A stretch of DNA of 64,000 bases from Pseudomonas sp. B20(2017) (GTDB lineage Bacteria > Pseudomonadota > Gammaproteobacteria > Pseudomonadales > Pseudomonadaceae). Position 1 is the stretch's first letter. Every line of letters starts with the position of its first letter. The notes under the pieces were generated by a model. It was given only the letters and a program-made list of their open reading frames with translations. It had not been told where the DNA came from and did not search any database. Position numbers and translations under genes: made by a program. Shown piece after piece: positions 46,426 through 57,571 of this stretch. The stretch spans positions 124,001-188,000 of the forward strand of contig NZ_NEJP01000004.1 in the NCBI RefSeq assembly GCF_002113125.1. Direction: 5' to 3'.

Positions 46426-47265
46426 TCAGTGGGCCTGGCCGTGCCAAGGCACCAGTTTGCGTTGCAGGGCGCGCAGGCCCATCTCCATGGCGAAGGCGAT
46501 CAGGGCGATGACCAGAATCCCCAGCACCACGACATCGGTGACAAGGAACTGCGCAGCCGACTGCACCATGAAGCCCAGGCCGCTGGTGGCCGCGATCAGT
46601 TCGGCGGCGACCAGAGTCGACCAGCCGACACCCAGGCCAATGCGCACCCCGGTCAGAATGTCCGGCAGGGCACTCGGCAAAATCACATGGCGGATCAGTT
46701 GTGCGCGAGTGGCGCCGAGCGACTGCGCCGCGCGCAGTTTGGCCGGGTCGACGGTGCGCACGCCGGTGGCTGTCGCGATCGCGATCGGAGCGAAAATCGC
46801 CAGATAGATCAGCAGCACTTTCGACAACTCGCCGATGCCACACCAGATCACGATCAACGGCAGATAAGCGAGTGGCGGAATCGGCCGGTAGAACTCGATC
46901 AGCGGGTCCAGCACGCCACGGGCGATGCGGTTGGCGCCGATGGCAATGCCCACCGGCACCGCGGTCAGAATTGCAAAACCGAGGCCCAGACCGATGCGGC
47001 TCAGACTTGCGCCCAAGTGCTGCCACAACGTCGAATCCATGTAGCCCGTGGTCGCCAGCAGCCAGCCTTTTTGCAGCACGGCGGACGGTGGCGGCAGGAA
47101 CAGCGGTTCGATCAGACCGGTGGCGGTCACGGCCCACCAGATCACCAGCAACGCGAACAGGGTCAGCAGGCTGATCCAGCGGGTGCTGAGGCTGCGGCGT
47201 ACGGGAACCACCACCGACGTGGCGGTGGGTTTCACGGCGGTGGCGGAAACGTCGTAACTGCTCAT
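46426..47265 (-). CDS. tauC: Taurine ABC transporter permease TauC
   Basis: A 279-residue inner membrane permease of the SsuC/TauC type with about six helices. It has [23 protein letters not shown] at the N-terminus and the contact loop [25 protein letters not shown]. The start overlaps the tauB stop by 4 bp (ATGA). Confidence 0.93.
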   Translation of the reverse strand: MSSYDVSATAVKPTATSVVVPVRRSLSTRWISLLTLFALLVIWWAVTATGLIEPLFLPPPSAVLQKGWLLATTGYMDSTLWQHLGASLSRIGLGLGFAILTAVPVGIAIGANRIARGVLDPLIEFYRPIPPLAYLPLIVIWCGIGELSKVLLIYLAIFAPIAIATATGVRTVDPAKLRAAQSLGATRAQLIRHVILPSALPDILTGVRIGLGVGWSTLVAAELIAATSGLGFMVQSAAQFLVTDVVVLGILVIALIAFAMEMGLRALQRKLVPWHGQAH

Positions 47266-48056
47266 GCGCGCTCCTGCCGCTGAACGGCGCTGCGTTGCGA
47301 GAACACTTTGGCGAGTACGTGTTCGCGGGTTTCGATGAAGCGCGGATCGGACTTGATCGCCCGCGCCGATTCGCCGGCGGCGTAGCGCTGGCCGAAGTCG
47401 AGATGCAGACGCTCGACGATCTGCCCCGGATTCGGCGCCAGCAGAATCAGGTCAGTGGCGAGGAACACCGCTTCTTCAATGTCATGGGTAATCAGGAACA
47501 CCGGTTTGGCGGTGCGTTGCCAGACTTGCAGCAACAGCTCTTGCATCTGCTCGCGGGTGAAGGCGTCGAGGGCACCGAAGGGCTCGTCCATCAGCAACAC
47601 ACGCGGGTCGGCTGCGAGGGCGCGAGCCAGGCCAACACGCTGCTTCTGGCCGCCGGAAAGCTGCCAGATACGACGATGTTCAAAACCGGAAAGATCGACC
47701 AGCGCGAGCATTTCCCGGGCGCGCTGTTCGCGTTTGTCCTTGGCCACACCGGCCAGTTCCAGACCGAAGGCAACGTTGGCCAGCACATCCTGCCAGGGCA
47801 GCAGAGCGTCATCCTGGAACACCACGCCGCGCTCGGCACTCGGGCCTTTGACCGGCATGTTGTCGAGGGTAATACGGCCGGCGCTGGGTTCTACGAAACC
47901 GGCAATCAGGTTCAACAGCGAAGTCTTGCCACTGCCGGACGGGCCGAGGGCTACCAGCAATTGCTGAGGGCCGAGGGTCAGGGAAATGTCGGACAGTACC
48001 GGTTCCGGGCTGCCGGGATACTGTGCGCTGATGCGCTCCAGCTGTAGCAAGGCCAT
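47262..48056 (-). CDS. tauB: Taurine ABC transporter ATP-binding protein TauB
   Basis: 264 residues from ATG 48056 ([15 protein letters not shown]): Walker [10 protein letters not shown], signature LSGGQKQR, Walker [18 protein letters not shown] and H-loop [12 protein letters not shown], the nitrate/sulfonate/taurine subfamily pattern. It lies 16 bp after tauA. Confidence 0.93.
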   Translation of the reverse strand: MALLQLERISAQYPGSPEPVLSDISLTLGPQQLLVALGPSGSGKTSLLNLIAGFVEPSAGRITLDNMPVKGPSAERGVVFQDDALLPWQDVLANVAFGLELAGVAKDKREQRAREMLALVDLSGFEHRRIWQLSGGQKQRVGLARALAADPRVLLMDEPFGALDAFTREQMQELLLQVWQRTAKPVFLITHDIEEAVFLATDLILLAPNPGQIVERLHLDFGQRYAAGESARAIKSDPRFIETREHVLAKVFSQRSAVQRQERA

Positions 48057-48072
48057 CGCAATTAACTCCCGA

Positions 48073-49050
48073 TCAGTTGGTGATGTACTTGGGGGTGACG
48101 TACGGCGCGTAGTCCGGCAGTACCGCTTCGACCTTGCCTTGCTCCTTGAGGAACGCAGCGGTGTCGGTGATGGCTTTGGTGGTCGGCGCGCCGAGGTCAC
48201 TGACCTGATCTGCCGCCAGCGGGTAGACGTTGCCCTGCAGCAGCAATGGGATGTCGCTGGCCTTGGCGCCCGAGAGTTTCACCAGCTTGTCGACGTTGCT
48301 TTGATTGGCCAGCCAGGCTTTCGGATCCTTGCGGTAGTCGGCGTAGGCGTCGAGGGTGACCTTGGCGAACGCGGTGACGATGTCCGGGTGCTTCTCGGCG
48401 AAGTCCTTGCGCACGATCCAGGCGTCGAAGGTCGGCGCGCCGAACTTGGCGAGTTCACCAGACGTGATCAGCACTTTGCCGTTTTCCTTGGCCACACCCA
48501 GCGCCGGATCCCAAACGTAGGTGGCGTCGATGTCACCGCGTTTCCACGCGGCAATGATCGCTGGCGGAGCAAGGTTGAGGACGGTGACTTTTGATGGATC
48601 AATGTTCCAGTGCTTCAGCGCGGCGAGCAGGCTGTAGTGACCGGTGGACACGAACGGCACGGCGATTTTCTTGCCGACCAGATCCTGCGGCGTCTTGATG
48701 CCGGAGCCGTCACGGGCGACCAGTGCTTCGGCGGCGCCGATCTGGGTGGCGATGAGGAAGGTTTCCACCGGGACTTTGCGGGTGATCGCAGCGGTCAACG
48801 GGCTGGAACCGAGGTAACCGATCTGCACGTCGCCGGAGGCGATGGCGGCGATGATGTCGGCACCGTTATCGAATTTGCGCCAGTTGATGTCGGCCTTGGT
48901 GGCTTTTTCATAGGCGCCGTCGGCCTGGGCGACTTTCGCCGGGTCAACGGTGGTCTGGTAGGCGACGGTGAGGTCGGCGGCCTGAGCCAGGAAACTCGCG
49001 GCAGCCAGAGAGGCCACGGCCAGCAGGCGAAGCGGGAAATTCAGTTTCAT
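48073..49050 (-). CDS. tauA: Taurine-binding periplasmic protein TauA
   Basis: 325 residues with a signal peptide cut near [15 protein letters not shown]. It has family features [45 protein letters not shown] and [20 protein letters not shown]. First gene of tauABCD. The 347-bp region 49051-49397 upstream holds the shared AT-rich element and two long palindromic repeats. Expression under sulfate limitation by CysB is known for tau operons; here it is inferred. Confidence 0.93.
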   Translation of the reverse strand: MKLNFPLRLLAVASLAAASFLAQAADLTVAYQTTVDPAKVAQADGAYEKATKADINWRKFDNGADIIAAIASGDVQIGYLGSSPLTAAITRKVPVETFLIATQIGAAEALVARDGSGIKTPQDLVGKKIAVPFVSTGHYSLLAALKHWNIDPSKVTVLNLAPPAIIAAWKRGDIDATYVWDPALGVAKENGKVLITSGELAKFGAPTFDAWIVRKDFAEKHPDIVTAFAKVTLDAYADYRKDPKAWLANQSNVDKLVKLSGAKASDIPLLLQGNVYPLAADQVSDLGAPTTKAITDTAAFLKEQGKVEAVLPDYAPYVTPKYITN

Positions 49051-49120
49051 TGAAGAGCTCCATATCAGGCGACCGAGCGTCGGCGTGAAAGGAGACTAAA
49101 TGATCTAAGAATCTAAAAAT

Positions 49121-49137
49121 AAATAACTTTTTAGAAT
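49121..49137. promoter_or_regulatory. AT-rich element upstream of tauA
   Basis: AAATAACTTTTTAGAAT on the plus strand, 71 bp upstream of the tauA start. It equals the element at 1109-1125 except for three central A-to-T changes, and matches 29794-29810 at 14 of 17 bases. Confidence 0.4.
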
Positions 49138-49195
49138 GAGCTTATGAGCGGAAAAATCTAAGGGAAAGAACGTGATAGTTCCCGTGCAGACGGTT

Positions 49196-49381
49196 GATAG
49201 TTCCCACGCTCTGCGTGGGAATTCAGCTCGTGACGCTCTGCGTCACTGGGACGCAGAGCGTCCCTTGAGGCTTTTTTTGATCGTTCCCACGCTCTGCGTG
49301 GGAATGCAGTTCGTGACGCTCCGCGTCACTTGGACGCGGAGCGTCCATTGAGGCGTTACCACGCAGAGCGTGGGAACGATC
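49196..49381. repeat. Tandem long palindromic repeats (TTCCCACGC family)
   Basis: A partial copy (49196-49264) is followed by a complete one (49279-49381, GATCGTTCCCACGCTCTGCG to GCAGAGCGTGGGAACGATC). They lie between the ends of tauA's upstream region and the gshA stop. Confidence 0.85.
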
Positions 49382-49397
49382 AAAGAACCTTCTGATG

Positions 49398-50981
49398 TCA
49401 GTTGCTGATCGCCAGAATACTCGCCTGATACGACCCGACAAACACGTCGAAATCGCCCACCTCGTTCTGCTCCAGCTCAGCCTGTTGCGCCAGCGACGAC
49501 CGTGCCAGCTCTTCAAACTTAGCTTGTTCCTCAGCCGCCAACGGCTCGCTGCGGAAGAACTCGGCGTGAGCCTGGCTCTGGCGCAGGGAGAATTGCGCGA
49601 AGCTTTCCTTGTGCGTGGCCATCGCCGCCAGCACCTGAGCCGAAGGCGTCAGGGACGAATCCTTGACCTTGGCCAGCTGCGCATCGAGCGCCTTGCTGTG
49701 GGCATCGCCGCCGTGGCTTTGATCCAGCAGCGCCGCCAGCGGAGCGATTTTTTCCAGCAGTTCGGCGGCCCATTCCTTCAGCTCCACCGGTTGCCCGTCG
49801 CGCTGCAATTGCAGGCCCGGACGGCGACCTTCCTTGACCACGCTGAGGAAGTTGGAGGTGGCGTTGCCGCAGGAGTTGTTGGTCAGCAGCGGGCTTTCGT
49901 TCAGCGCGCAGTACAGCAGGAAGGCGTCGAGGAAGCGCGACTCGGTGAGGTCGATGCCCATCGGCAGGAACGGGTTGATGTCCAGGCAGCGCACTTCGAC
50001 GTACTGAATGCCACGGGCCATCAAGGCCTGGATCGGCCGCTCGCCGGTGTAAGTCACGCGTTTCGGGCGGATGTTGGAGTAGTACTCGTTTTCGATCTGC
50101 AGGATGTTGGTGTTCAGTTGCACCCACTCGCCGTCCTGGTGCGTGCCGACTTCGACGTACGGCGCGTACGGCGTGGCCACCGCTTTGCGCAGGCTGTCGG
50201 TGTAGCTCGCCAGGTCGTTGTAGCAAGGGGTCAGGCCGGCCTGGGCGTTGCTCTGGTAACCGAGGTCGCTCATGCGCAGGCTGGTGGCGTAGGGCAGGTA
50301 CAGGGTGTCCGGATCCAGCTGTTCCAGCTGGTGCGGGCGACCGCGCAGGAAACCCGCGTCCAGTGCCGGCGAAGCACCGAACAGGTACATCAGCAGCCAG
50401 CTGTAGCGTCGGAAATTGCGGATCAGCGCGATATAGGACGACGACTGGAAATCCCGGTCGGTGCCGACGAAGCCTTCGGCTTCCTTGAGCAACGGCCAGA
50501 GCTTTTCCGGCAGGGAGAAGTTGTAGTGAATCCCGGCGATGCACTGCATGGTCTTGCCGTAACGCAGGGCCAGGCCCTTGCGGTAGACGTACTTGAGCTG
50601 ACCGATGTTGGAGGTGCCGTAGTAGGCGATCGGGATGTCTTCCTCGGCCGGCAACGGGCACGGCATCGATGGACTCCACAGGTACTCGTTGCCGAGCTTG
50701 CTGTAGGCGAAGCGATGAATCTTGTCCAGGCTCGCCAACGTGTCGGCAGGGTCTGGCAGGGCGGGCGTGATGAACTCCAGCAGCGACTCGGAATAGTCGG
50801 TCGTGATCTGTTCGTTGGTCAGCGCGGAACCCAGGCTTTCGGGGTGCGGCGTTTGGGCCAGGCGGCCTTCGCCGGTCACGCGCAGGCATTCACGTTCGAT
50901 ACCGTGAAGGCACTGCTCAAGCAGAGAGAGGTTAGCGCGCTCGCCGAGCAGAGCCAGGCGGCGGTTGAGAAGTTCGCTCAA
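49398..50981 (-). CDS. gshA: Glutamate-cysteine ligase
   Basis: A 527-residue enzyme that joins glutamate and cysteine by ATP in the first step of glutathione synthesis. I chose TTG 50981 ([19 protein letters not shown]) because AAGGA lies 7 bases upstream and the length then fits the family; a GTG at 50996 overlaps that ribosome site. Conserved segments are [61 protein letters not shown] and [16 protein letters not shown] [18 protein letters not shown]. It depends on the cysteine supplied by the sulfur genes to its left. Confidence 0.93.
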   Translation of the reverse strand: MSELLNRRLALLGERANLSLLEQCLHGIERECLRVTGEGRLAQTPHPESLGSALTNEQITTDYSESLLEFITPALPDPADTLASLDKIHRFAYSKLGNEYLWSPSMPCPLPAEEDIPIAYYGTSNIGQLKYVYRKGLALRYGKTMQCIAGIHYNFSLPEKLWPLLKEAEGFVGTDRDFQSSSYIALIRNFRRYSWLLMYLFGASPALDAGFLRGRPHQLEQLDPDTLYLPYATSLRMSDLGYQSNAQAGLTPCYNDLASYTDSLRKAVATPYAPYVEVGTHQDGEWVQLNTNILQIENEYYSNIRPKRVTYTGERPIQALMARGIQYVEVRCLDINPFLPMGIDLTESRFLDAFLLYCALNESPLLTNNSCGNATSNFLSVVKEGRRPGLQLQRDGQPVELKEWAAELLEKIAPLAALLDQSHGGDAHSKALDAQLAKVKDSSLTPSAQVLAAMATHKESFAQFSLRQSQAHAEFFRSEPLAAEEQAKFEELARSSLAQQAELEQNEVGDFDVFVGSYQASILAISN

Positions 50982-51152
50982 TTTGGATTCCTTCACGCGT
51001 CAGTCGCCCCAATATGGGGGTGGGCAGGACGGTCTACAAGGGTGAAGTTGAAACTGGCGTTTTCGCCTGGTTATTCGGGCTCTGAAGCCCCCGTTGAAAC
51101 GCCAACTTCACTCCCTGAATCTGGCCGATGCACGCGAAGATTACGCAGTCCC

Positions 51153-51241
51153 TGTGGGAGCTGGCTTGCCCGCGAATGGGGCGTATCAGCCAGTATCAAC
51201 TTGTCTGACACACCGCTTTCGCGGGCAAGCCCGCTCCCACA
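51153..51241. repeat. REP doublet, wide spacing
   Basis: TGTGGGAGCTGGCTTGCCCG...CGGGCAAGCCCGCTCCCACA. It is the main content of the 317-bp gap 50982-51298 between gshA and the thioesterase gene, along with the gshA promoter. Confidence 0.85.
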
Positions 51242-51298
51242 GAAAAGCTCGACGCTGCGATCACAGCGCCGAAATTAACTCAAAATGATGAACAACAT

Positions 51299-51682
51299 CT
51301 ACAGGACAGCGAACGTGCCTTGCGCTTTTGCGACCAGTTTGTCGCCCTGCATCACGTCGGCTTCGACCACCAGCGTGCGCCGGCCCGGGTGGATCACCCG
51401 CGCCGTGCATATCACCTCGCCCTCGGAGACGGCGCGGATGTAGTTGATCTTGCACTCGATGGTCGCGCTCTGCTGGTCAAAGCCGTGAGTGCTGGAACAG
51501 GCCAGCCCCATGGCGATATCCACCAGACTGAACAGCGCGCCACCGTGCAGCTTGCCGCCGCGATTGCGCAGTTCGGGTTCCAGCGCCAGAGCGACTTGCG
51601 CCACCCCGGTTTCCAGACTGTGCAGGCGGCAGCCCAACAGCTTGAAAAACGCGCTCTCGACGAGCCCGGCCGGAATCTCCAT
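51299..51682 (-). CDS. Hotdog-fold thioesterase (PaaI-like)
   Basis: 127 residues. The fold signature is NRGGKLHGGALFSLVDIAMGLACSS, with the conserved HGG and downstream Asp of PaaI-type acyl-CoA thioesterases, then INYIRAVSEGEVICTARVIHPGRRTLVVEADV. The acyl substrate is unknown. It overlaps the tex stop by one base, so it is translated from the tex message. Confidence 0.85.
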   Translation of the reverse strand: MEIPAGLVESAFFKLLGCRLHSLETGVAQVALALEPELRNRGGKLHGGALFSLVDIAMGLACSSTHGFDQQSATIECKINYIRAVSEGEVICTARVIHPGRRTLVVEADVMQGDKLVAKAQGTFAVL

Positions 51683-54006
51683 CAGCGTTTCTTCAACTGC
51701 TTGGCGTTGGCAAACAACGACGCCATCGCGTTATTCACCGGAGCAGCCGGGGTGCTTTCCTTGCGTGGCGCCGAACCCTGCGACTGGCGTGGTGCCGAGC
51801 CCGGACGCGAGCCACGGGCACCGTCGATCTTCTCGCCCGGGGTGTCGCTCATGCGCATCGACAGGCCGACGCGTTTGCGCGGGATGTCGACTTCCATGAC
51901 CTTCACTTTCACCACGTCACCGGCCTTCACCGCTTCGCGCGGATCCTTGATGAACTTCTCCGACAGCGCCGAAATGTGCACCAGACCGTCCTGATGCACG
52001 CCGATGTCGACGAACGCACCGAACGCGGTCACGTTGGTCACCACACCTTCGAGGATCATCCCCAGTTGCAGGTCCTTCAGGTCCTCGACGCCTTCCTGGA
52101 ACTCGGCGGTCTTGAACTCCGGACGCGGGTCGCGGCCCGGTTTCTCCAGTTCCTGCAGGATGTCGGTAACGGTGGGCAGACCGAAAGTCTCGTCGGTGAA
52201 CTTCTTCGGATCCAGGCGCTTGAGGAACGCGGCGTCGCCGATCAGCGAGCGGATGTCGCGGTCGGTTTCAGCGGCGATGCGTTGCACCAGCGGATAGGCT
52301 TCCGGGTGAACGGCCGAGGAATCCAGCGGGTTGTCGCCGTTCATCACGCGCAGGAAGCCGGCGGCCTGTTCGAAGGTTTTCTCGCCCAGACGCGCGACTT
52401 TCTTCAGCGCCGCCCGGGTCTTGAACGCGCCGTGCTCGTCACGGTGGGCCACGATGTTCTGCGCCAGGGTCGCGTTGAGGCCGGAGATCCGCGCCAGCAG
52501 TGCCACGGAGGCGGTGTTCACGTCCACGCCCACGGCGTTCACGCAGTCCTCGACCACGGCGTCCAGGCCGCGCGCCAGTTTCAGCTGCGACACGTCGTGC
52601 TGGTACTGGCCGACACCGATGGATTTCGGATCGATTTTCACCAGTTCGGCCAGCGGATCCTGCAGACGACGGGCGATCGATACCGCGCCACGGATCGACA
52701 CGTCCAGATCCGGGAATTCCTTGGCTGCCAGTTCCGATGCCGAATACACCGATGCGCCGGCTTCGGAGACCATGACTTTGGTCATTTTCATCGCTGGGTA
52801 TTTTTTGATCAGTTCGATCGCCAGCTTGTCGGTCTCACGGCTGGCGGTGCCGTTGCCGATGGCGATCAGGTCGACCGAGTGCTTGGCGCACAGGGCGGCC
52901 AGGATGGCGATGGTCTGATCCCATTTGTTGTGCGGTACGTGCGGGTAAACCGTGGCGTGATCCAGCAGCTTGCCGGTGGAGTCGACCACCGCAACCTTGC
53001 AACCGGTACGCAGGCCCGGGTCGAGGCCCAGGGTCGCGCGTGGCCCGGCCGGGGCGGCCAGCAGCAGGTCGTGCAGGTTGTGGGCGAACACATTGATCGC
53101 TTCGGTTTCGGCGCTGTCACGCAGCTCGCCGAGCAGGTCGGTTTCCAGGTGGGTGTAGAGCTTGACCTTCCAGGTCCAGCGCACCACCTCACCCAGCCAT
53201 TTGTCGGCTGGACGGTTCTGGTTCTGGATGCCGACGTGCTGGCCGATCATGCCTTCGCACGGGTGCAGGGTGCCCGGCAGTTCTTCGCCGACTTTCAGCG
53301 CGGAGCTGAGAATGCCTTCGTTGCGGCCACGGAAAATCGCCAGCGCGCGGTGCGACGGCATGCTTTTCAGCGGTTCGTCGTGTTCGAAGTAGTCGCGGAA
53401 TTTGGCGCCTTCCTCTTCCTTGCCGGCGATCACGCGGGCACTGAGGGTGGCTTCCTGCTTCAAATAGTTGCGCAGTTTTTCCAGCAGGTTGGCGTCTTCG
53501 GCGAAGCGCTCCATGAGGATGTACTTGGCGCCTTCCAGTGCAGCCTTGGCGTCGGCCACGCCTTTTTCGGCGTCGATGAAGCGCGCGGCTTCGGCTTCCG
53601 GGGCCAGCGACGGGTCGTTGAACAGACCGTCGGCCAGCTCGCCGAGGCCGGCTTCCAGGGCGATCTGGCCCTTGGTGCGGCGCTTCTGCTTGTACGGCAG
53701 GTACAAGTCTTCAAGGCGGGTCTTGGTGTCGGCGAGTTTGATTTCGCGCTCCAGTTCAGGGGTGAGCTTGCCCTGCTCCTGAATGCTGGAAAGAATGCTG
53801 ATGCGCCGTTCGTCGAGTTCTCGCAGGTAGCGCAGACGCTCTTCCAGATGACGCAGTTGGGTGTCATCGAGGCTGCCGGTCACTTCTTTCCGGTAACGGG
53901 CGATGAAGGGAACGGTAGAGCCTTCATCGAGTAGCGCGACGGCCGCTTCGACCTGTTGTGGGCGTACGCCGAGTTCCTCGGCGATGCGGCTGTTGATGCT
54001 GTCCAT
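51682..54006 (-). CDS. tex: Tex-family RNA-binding transcription accessory protein
   Basis: 774 residues from ATG 54006 ([18 protein letters not shown]). Domains in order: N-terminal helical region ([21 protein letters not shown]), YqgF RNase H-like core ([24 protein letters not shown]-like [14 protein letters not shown]), helix-hairpin-helix ([29 protein letters not shown]), and C-terminal S1 RNA-binding domain ([34 protein letters not shown]). After about 720 comes a basic low-complexity tail. It is a housekeeping protein; it affects transcription of some virulence genes in other bacteria. Confidence 0.95.
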   Translation of the reverse strand: MDSINSRIAEELGVRPQQVEAAVALLDEGSTVPFIARYRKEVTGSLDDTQLRHLEERLRYLRELDERRISILSSIQEQGKLTPELEREIKLADTKTRLEDLYLPYKQKRRTKGQIALEAGLGELADGLFNDPSLAPEAEAARFIDAEKGVADAKAALEGAKYILMERFAEDANLLEKLRNYLKQEATLSARVIAGKEEEGAKFRDYFEHDEPLKSMPSHRALAIFRGRNEGILSSALKVGEELPGTLHPCEGMIGQHVGIQNQNRPADKWLGEVVRWTWKVKLYTHLETDLLGELRDSAETEAINVFAHNLHDLLLAAPAGPRATLGLDPGLRTGCKVAVVDSTGKLLDHATVYPHVPHNKWDQTIAILAALCAKHSVDLIAIGNGTASRETDKLAIELIKKYPAMKMTKVMVSEAGASVYSASELAAKEFPDLDVSIRGAVSIARRLQDPLAELVKIDPKSIGVGQYQHDVSQLKLARGLDAVVEDCVNAVGVDVNTASVALLARISGLNATLAQNIVAHRDEHGAFKTRAALKKVARLGEKTFEQAAGFLRVMNGDNPLDSSAVHPEAYPLVQRIAAETDRDIRSLIGDAAFLKRLDPKKFTDETFGLPTVTDILQELEKPGRDPRPEFKTAEFQEGVEDLKDLQLGMILEGVVTNVTAFGAFVDIGVHQDGLVHISALSEKFIKDPREAVKAGDVVKVKVMEVDIPRKRVGLSMRMSDTPGEKIDGARGSRPGSAPRQSQGSAPRKESTPAAPVNNAMASLFANAKQLKKR

Positions 54007-54191
54007 AAAACCACCTGACAAATTGTGAAAGCAGGCTCGCAGGCGCGTAAATGAAGGCCCGGAGTCTGGTGGGGCGGCTTGATGCTGGCCGCTGCCTGGG
54101 TCAAAAGGCATCCCATTGACCCGTTAAATCGAACAATTACTGCGGCGCCCATGAAAATAAAGGACGGCCACCTGCGGTAACGATTCAGACG

Positions 54192-54221
54192 TTGCCTGAC
54201 ACAAAAGGCCGCGCATTATAA
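54192..54221 (+). promoter_or_regulatory. Possible sigma70 promoter for ompR
   Basis: TTGCCT and TTATAA with 18 bases between, 145 bp before ompR in the 360-bp gap 54007-54366. A CATAAT further down (just ahead of ATGCGCG) is a second -10 candidate. No experimental support; low certainty. Confidence 0.3.
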
Positions 54222-54366
54222 CCAGCGTTCTGTCATTCGGGGGCGACGCAGTCTGTAGGCACAAGCCCCGGTTTTCTGGCAGTGAAGGAAAAATCTGCTA
54301 ACAATGCACACGGTGCGTATAACGGCAGCTACGCCATAATGCGCGCCGAGCTAAAAGGAGCATCCA

Positions 54367-55107
54367 ATGAGCAGCACTGCACAAACTGCTGAAGGCGAAA
54401 AAATTCTCATCGTTGACGACGATCCGGGGCTGAGCAGCCTGCTGGAACGCTTTTTCGTCAGCAAGGGCTACCGTGCCCGCGCCGTACCGAATACCGAGCA
54501 GATGGATCGTCTGCTGTCGCGTGAAGTGTTCAACCTGGTCGTCCTCGACCTGATGCTGCCGGGCGAAGACGGCCTGACCGCTTGCCGCCGCCTGCGTGGC
54601 GCGAACAATCAGATTCCGATCATCATGCTCACCGCCAAGGGCGACGAGCTAAGCCGTATCAAGGGCCTGGAACTGGGCGCCGACGACTACCTGGCCAAGC
54701 CGTTCAACCCGGACGAGCTGATGGCTCGCGTCAAAGCCGTGCTGCGCCGTCAGGCCGCGCCGGTACCGGGCGCGCCGGGCAGTGAAGAGGAAAACGTCAC
54801 GTTTGGCGACTACGTGCTGTCCCTGGCCACCCGCGAACTCAAGCGCGGCGACGAAGTGCACATGCTCACCACCGGTGAGTTTGCGGTACTCAAGGCTCTG
54901 GTGATGAACGCCCGTCAGCCGCTGACCCGCGACAAATTGATGAACCTGGCCCGTGGTCGTGAGTGGGATGCCCTGGAGCGTTCCATCGACGTGCAGATTT
55001 CCCGTCTGCGCCGGATGATCGAACCCGATCCGTCCAAACCGCGCTACATCCAGACTGTCTGGGGTGTCGGCTACGTGTTCGTGCCGGATGGCAACTCCAC
55101 CAAGTGA
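54367..55107 (+). CDS. ompR: Response regulator OmpR
   Basis: 246 residues. The receiver domain has acidic pocket VDDD, phosphoacceptor D61 (VVLDLMLPGEDG), switch Thr in MLTAKGDE and Lys in YLAKPFNP. A winged-helix DNA-binding domain follows (LTTGEFAVLKALV, LARGREWDALERSIDVQISRLRRMIE, YIQTVWGVGYVF). AAAAGGAG precedes ATG 54367. Paired with envZ downstream for response to osmolarity and envelope conditions. Confidence 0.95.
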   Translation: MSSTAQTAEGEKILIVDDDPGLSSLLERFFVSKGYRARAVPNTEQMDRLLSREVFNLVVLDLMLPGEDGLTACRRLRGANNQIPIIMLTAKGDELSRIKGLELGADDYLAKPFNPDELMARVKAVLRRQAAPVPGAPGSEEENVTFGDYVLSLATRELKRGDEVHMLTTGEFAVLKALVMNARQPLTRDKLMNLARGREWDALERSIDVQISRLRRMIEPDPSKPRYIQTVWGVGYVFVPDGNSTK

Positions 55108-55115
55108 TGGGTGAT

Positions 55116-55204
55116 TTGTAGGAGCGGGTCTGTGCGAAACGGTCGGAAACGCCGTCCGCGCAGACTCGCAATCCGCAATATGCGAGCATTGCTCGCTCCT
55201 GCAA
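55116..55204. repeat. Degenerate palindromic element between ompR and envZ
   Basis: Outer arms TTGTAGGAGCG and CGCTCCTGCAA, with inner GTCTGTGCG...CGCGCAGAC. It resembles the TGTAGGAGCG class of Pseudomonas REPs and lies wholly in the 114-bp gap. Confidence 0.6.
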
Positions 55205-55221
55205 GTGTGTAGCGGTTATCC

Positions 55222-56535
55222 ATGAAAACCCCCGTCTGGTTCCCCCAAAGTTTCTTCTCCCGCACCCTGTGGCTGGTGCTCATCGTCGTATTGTTTTCCA
55301 AGGCACTGACCCTGGTTTATCTGTTGATGAACGAGGACGTGCTGGTGGACCGTCAATACAGCCACGGCGTCGCCCTGACGCTACGTGCCTACTGGGCCGC
55401 CGATGAAGAAAACCGCGCGAAAATCGCTGATGCTGCGACCCTGATCCGGGTGGTAGGTGCTGGTGTGCCGGAAGGCGAACAGCACTGGCCGTACAGCGAA
55501 ATCTACCAGCGGCAGATGCAGGCGGAACTGGGTGCCGACACCGAAGTGCGCTTGCGCATGCACTCGCCGCCGGCCTTGTGGGTTCGCGCGCCGAGCCTCG
55601 GTGACGGTTGGTTGAAAGTGCCGTTGTATCCACACCCGTTGCGTGGCCAGAAAATCTGGAACGTGCTCGGTTGGTTCCTGGCGATCGGTTTGCTGTCCAC
55701 GGCGTCCGCCTGGATTTTCGTCAGCCAGCTCAACCAACCGCTGAAACGTCTGGTTTATGCCGCCCGGCAACTCGGCCAGGGCCGTAGCGTGCGCCTGCCG
55801 ATCAGCGACACCCCCAGCGAAATGGCTGAGGTTTATCGCGCCTTCAACCAGATGGCCGAAGACGTCGAGCAGGCCGGTCGCGAGCGTGAGCTGATGCTCG
55901 CGGGGGTATCCCATGACTTGCGCACGCCGCTGACTCGTTTGCGGTTGTCGCTGGAGTTGATGGGCGACCGCACCGACCTGACCGACGACATGGTGCGCGA
56001 CATCGAAGACATGGACGCGATCCTCGACCAGTTCCTCGCATTCATTCGAGATGGTCGGGACGAGTCGGTGGAGGAAGTGGATCTCAGCGATCTTGTGCGT
56101 GAAGTGGCGGCGCCGTACAACCAGAGTGAAGAGAAAGTGCGCCTGCGCCTGGAACCGATCCAGCCGTTTCCGCTGCGTCGGGTGTCGATGAAGCGTTTGC
56201 TGAACAACCTGATCGGCAATGCGTTGAATCATGCCGGCGGCAGCGTGGACGTCGCGGCCTATGTGTCCGGTGACACCAGTGCGCCGTACGTGGTGCTGAG
56301 CGTGATGGACCGTGGGGCGGGGATCGACCCTTCCGAGCTTGAGGCGATCTTCAACCCGTTCACCCGGGGCGATCGGGCGCGGGGCGGGAAGGGCACCGGG
56401 CTGGGGTTGGCAATCGTCAAACGGATTGCGTCGATGCACGGCGGCAATGTCGAACTGCGCAACCGCTCCGGTGGCGGGCTTGAGGCGCGGGTCCGGTTGC
56501 CGCTGGGATTGATGCTGCCGCGGGATGCTGTTTAA
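55222..56535 (+). CDS. envZ: Sensor histidine kinase EnvZ
   Basis: A 437-residue inner membrane kinase with TM1 at about 13-35 (LWLVLIVVLFSKALTLVYLL) and a periplasmic loop. TM2 at about 148-170 is followed by HAMP (QLNQPLKRLVYAARQLGQG), the H-box GVSHDLRTPLTRLRLSLEL, N-box LLNNLIGNALNHAG, and G-boxes DRGAGIDPSELEAIFNPF and GGKGTGLGLAIVKRI. It phosphorylates OmpR. It ends before a REP doublet convergent with rimK. Confidence 0.94.
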   Translation: MKTPVWFPQSFFSRTLWLVLIVVLFSKALTLVYLLMNEDVLVDRQYSHGVALTLRAYWAADEENRAKIADAATLIRVVGAGVPEGEQHWPYSEIYQRQMQAELGADTEVRLRMHSPPALWVRAPSLGDGWLKVPLYPHPLRGQKIWNVLGWFLAIGLLSTASAWIFVSQLNQPLKRLVYAARQLGQGRSVRLPISDTPSEMAEVYRAFNQMAEDVEQAGRERELMLAGVSHDLRTPLTRLRLSLELMGDRTDLTDDMVRDIEDMDAILDQFLAFIRDGRDESVEEVDLSDLVREVAAPYNQSEEKVRLRLEPIQPFPLRRVSMKRLLNNLIGNALNHAGGSVDVAAYVSGDTSAPYVVLSVMDRGAGIDPSELEAIFNPFTRGDRARGGKGTGLGLAIVKRIASMHGGNVELRNRSGGGLEARVRLPLGLMLPRDAV

Positions 56536-56567
56536 CGGCAGATATCCTTGCTGGGTCTGACGGCCTC

Positions 56568-56634
56568 TTCGCGAGCAAGCTCGCTCCCACAGGGGGAATG
56601 CATTTCAACTGTGGGAGCGAGCTTGCTCGCGATG
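56568..56634. repeat. REP doublet
   Basis: TTCGCGAGCAAGCTCGCTCC...GGGAGCGAGCTTGCTCGCGA, between convergent envZ and rimK. Confidence 0.85.
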
Positions 56635-56665
56635 GCGGCCATCTGGCCGCCATATCGGTTCAGCT

Positions 56666-57571
56666 CTAGCCCTTGCCTTTTGTGCGGGTCATGTTCGGCC
56701 CGCCATTCTTCTCGAGATGCTCGATGATGATCCCTGCCACGTTCTTGCCTGTGGTGGTTTCAATGCCTTCCAGACCCGGAGACGAGTTGACCTCCATCAC
56801 CAGCGGCCCGTGATTGGAGCGCAGGATATCCACACCCGCCACCGTCAGCCCCATCACCTTTGCGGCGCGCAGCGCGGTCATGCGTTCTTCCGGGGTGATC
56901 TTGATCAGGCTGGCGCTGCCGCCCCGGTGCAGGTTGGAGCGGAACTCGCCGGGCTTGGCCTGGCGCTTCATCGCGGCGATCACCTTGTCGCCGACCACGA
57001 AGCAGCGGATGTCGGCGCCGCCGGCTTCCTTGATGTACTCCTGAACCATGATGTTCTGCTTCAGGCCCATGAATGCCTCGATCACCGATTCCGCCGCCGT
57101 TGCGGTTTCGCACAACACCACGCCAATGCCCTGAGTGCCTTCCAGCACCTTGATCACCAGCGGCGCGCCGTTGACCATGTCGATCAGGTCGGGAATGTCG
57201 TCCGGCGAGTGGGCGAACCCGGTCACCGGCAAACCGATACCCCGGCGCGACAGCAATTGCAACGAACGCAATTTGTCCCGCGAGCGGGCGATGGCCACCG
57301 ATTCGTTGAGCGGAAACACCCCCATCATTTCAAACTGGCGCAACACTGCGCAGCCATAAAACGTCACCGACGCGCCGATCCGTGGAATCACTGCATCGAA
57401 ACCCTCCAGCGGTTTGCCACGGTAGTGGATCTGCGGCTTGTGGCTGGCAATGTTCATATAGGCGCGCAAGGTGTCGATCACCACCATTTCATGCCCGCGT
57501 TCGGTTCCGGCTTCGACCAGACGGCGGGTGGAATACAGACGCGGGTTCCGCGACAGCACAGCGATCTTCAT
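56666..57571 (-). CDS. rimK: Ribosomal protein S6 glutamate ligase RimK
   Basis: A 301-residue ATP-grasp ligase that adds glutamates to the C-terminus of ribosomal protein S6. It begins [21 protein letters not shown] and has [62 protein letters not shown] and metal-binding [14 protein letters not shown]. It overlaps rimB by 4 bp. In P. fluorescens, rimA and rimB control RimK activity and thereby ribosome composition and adaptation to plants. Confidence 0.95.
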   Translation of the reverse strand: MKIAVLSRNPRLYSTRRLVEAGTERGHEMVVIDTLRAYMNIASHKPQIHYRGKPLEGFDAVIPRIGASVTFYGCAVLRQFEMMGVFPLNESVAIARSRDKLRSLQLLSRRGIGLPVTGFAHSPDDIPDLIDMVNGAPLVIKVLEGTQGIGVVLCETATAAESVIEAFMGLKQNIMVQEYIKEAGGADIRCFVVGDKVIAAMKRQAKPGEFRSNLHRGGSASLIKITPEERMTALRAAKVMGLTVAGVDILRSNHGPLVMEVNSSPGLEGIETTTGKNVAGIIIEHLEKNGGPNMTRTKGKG

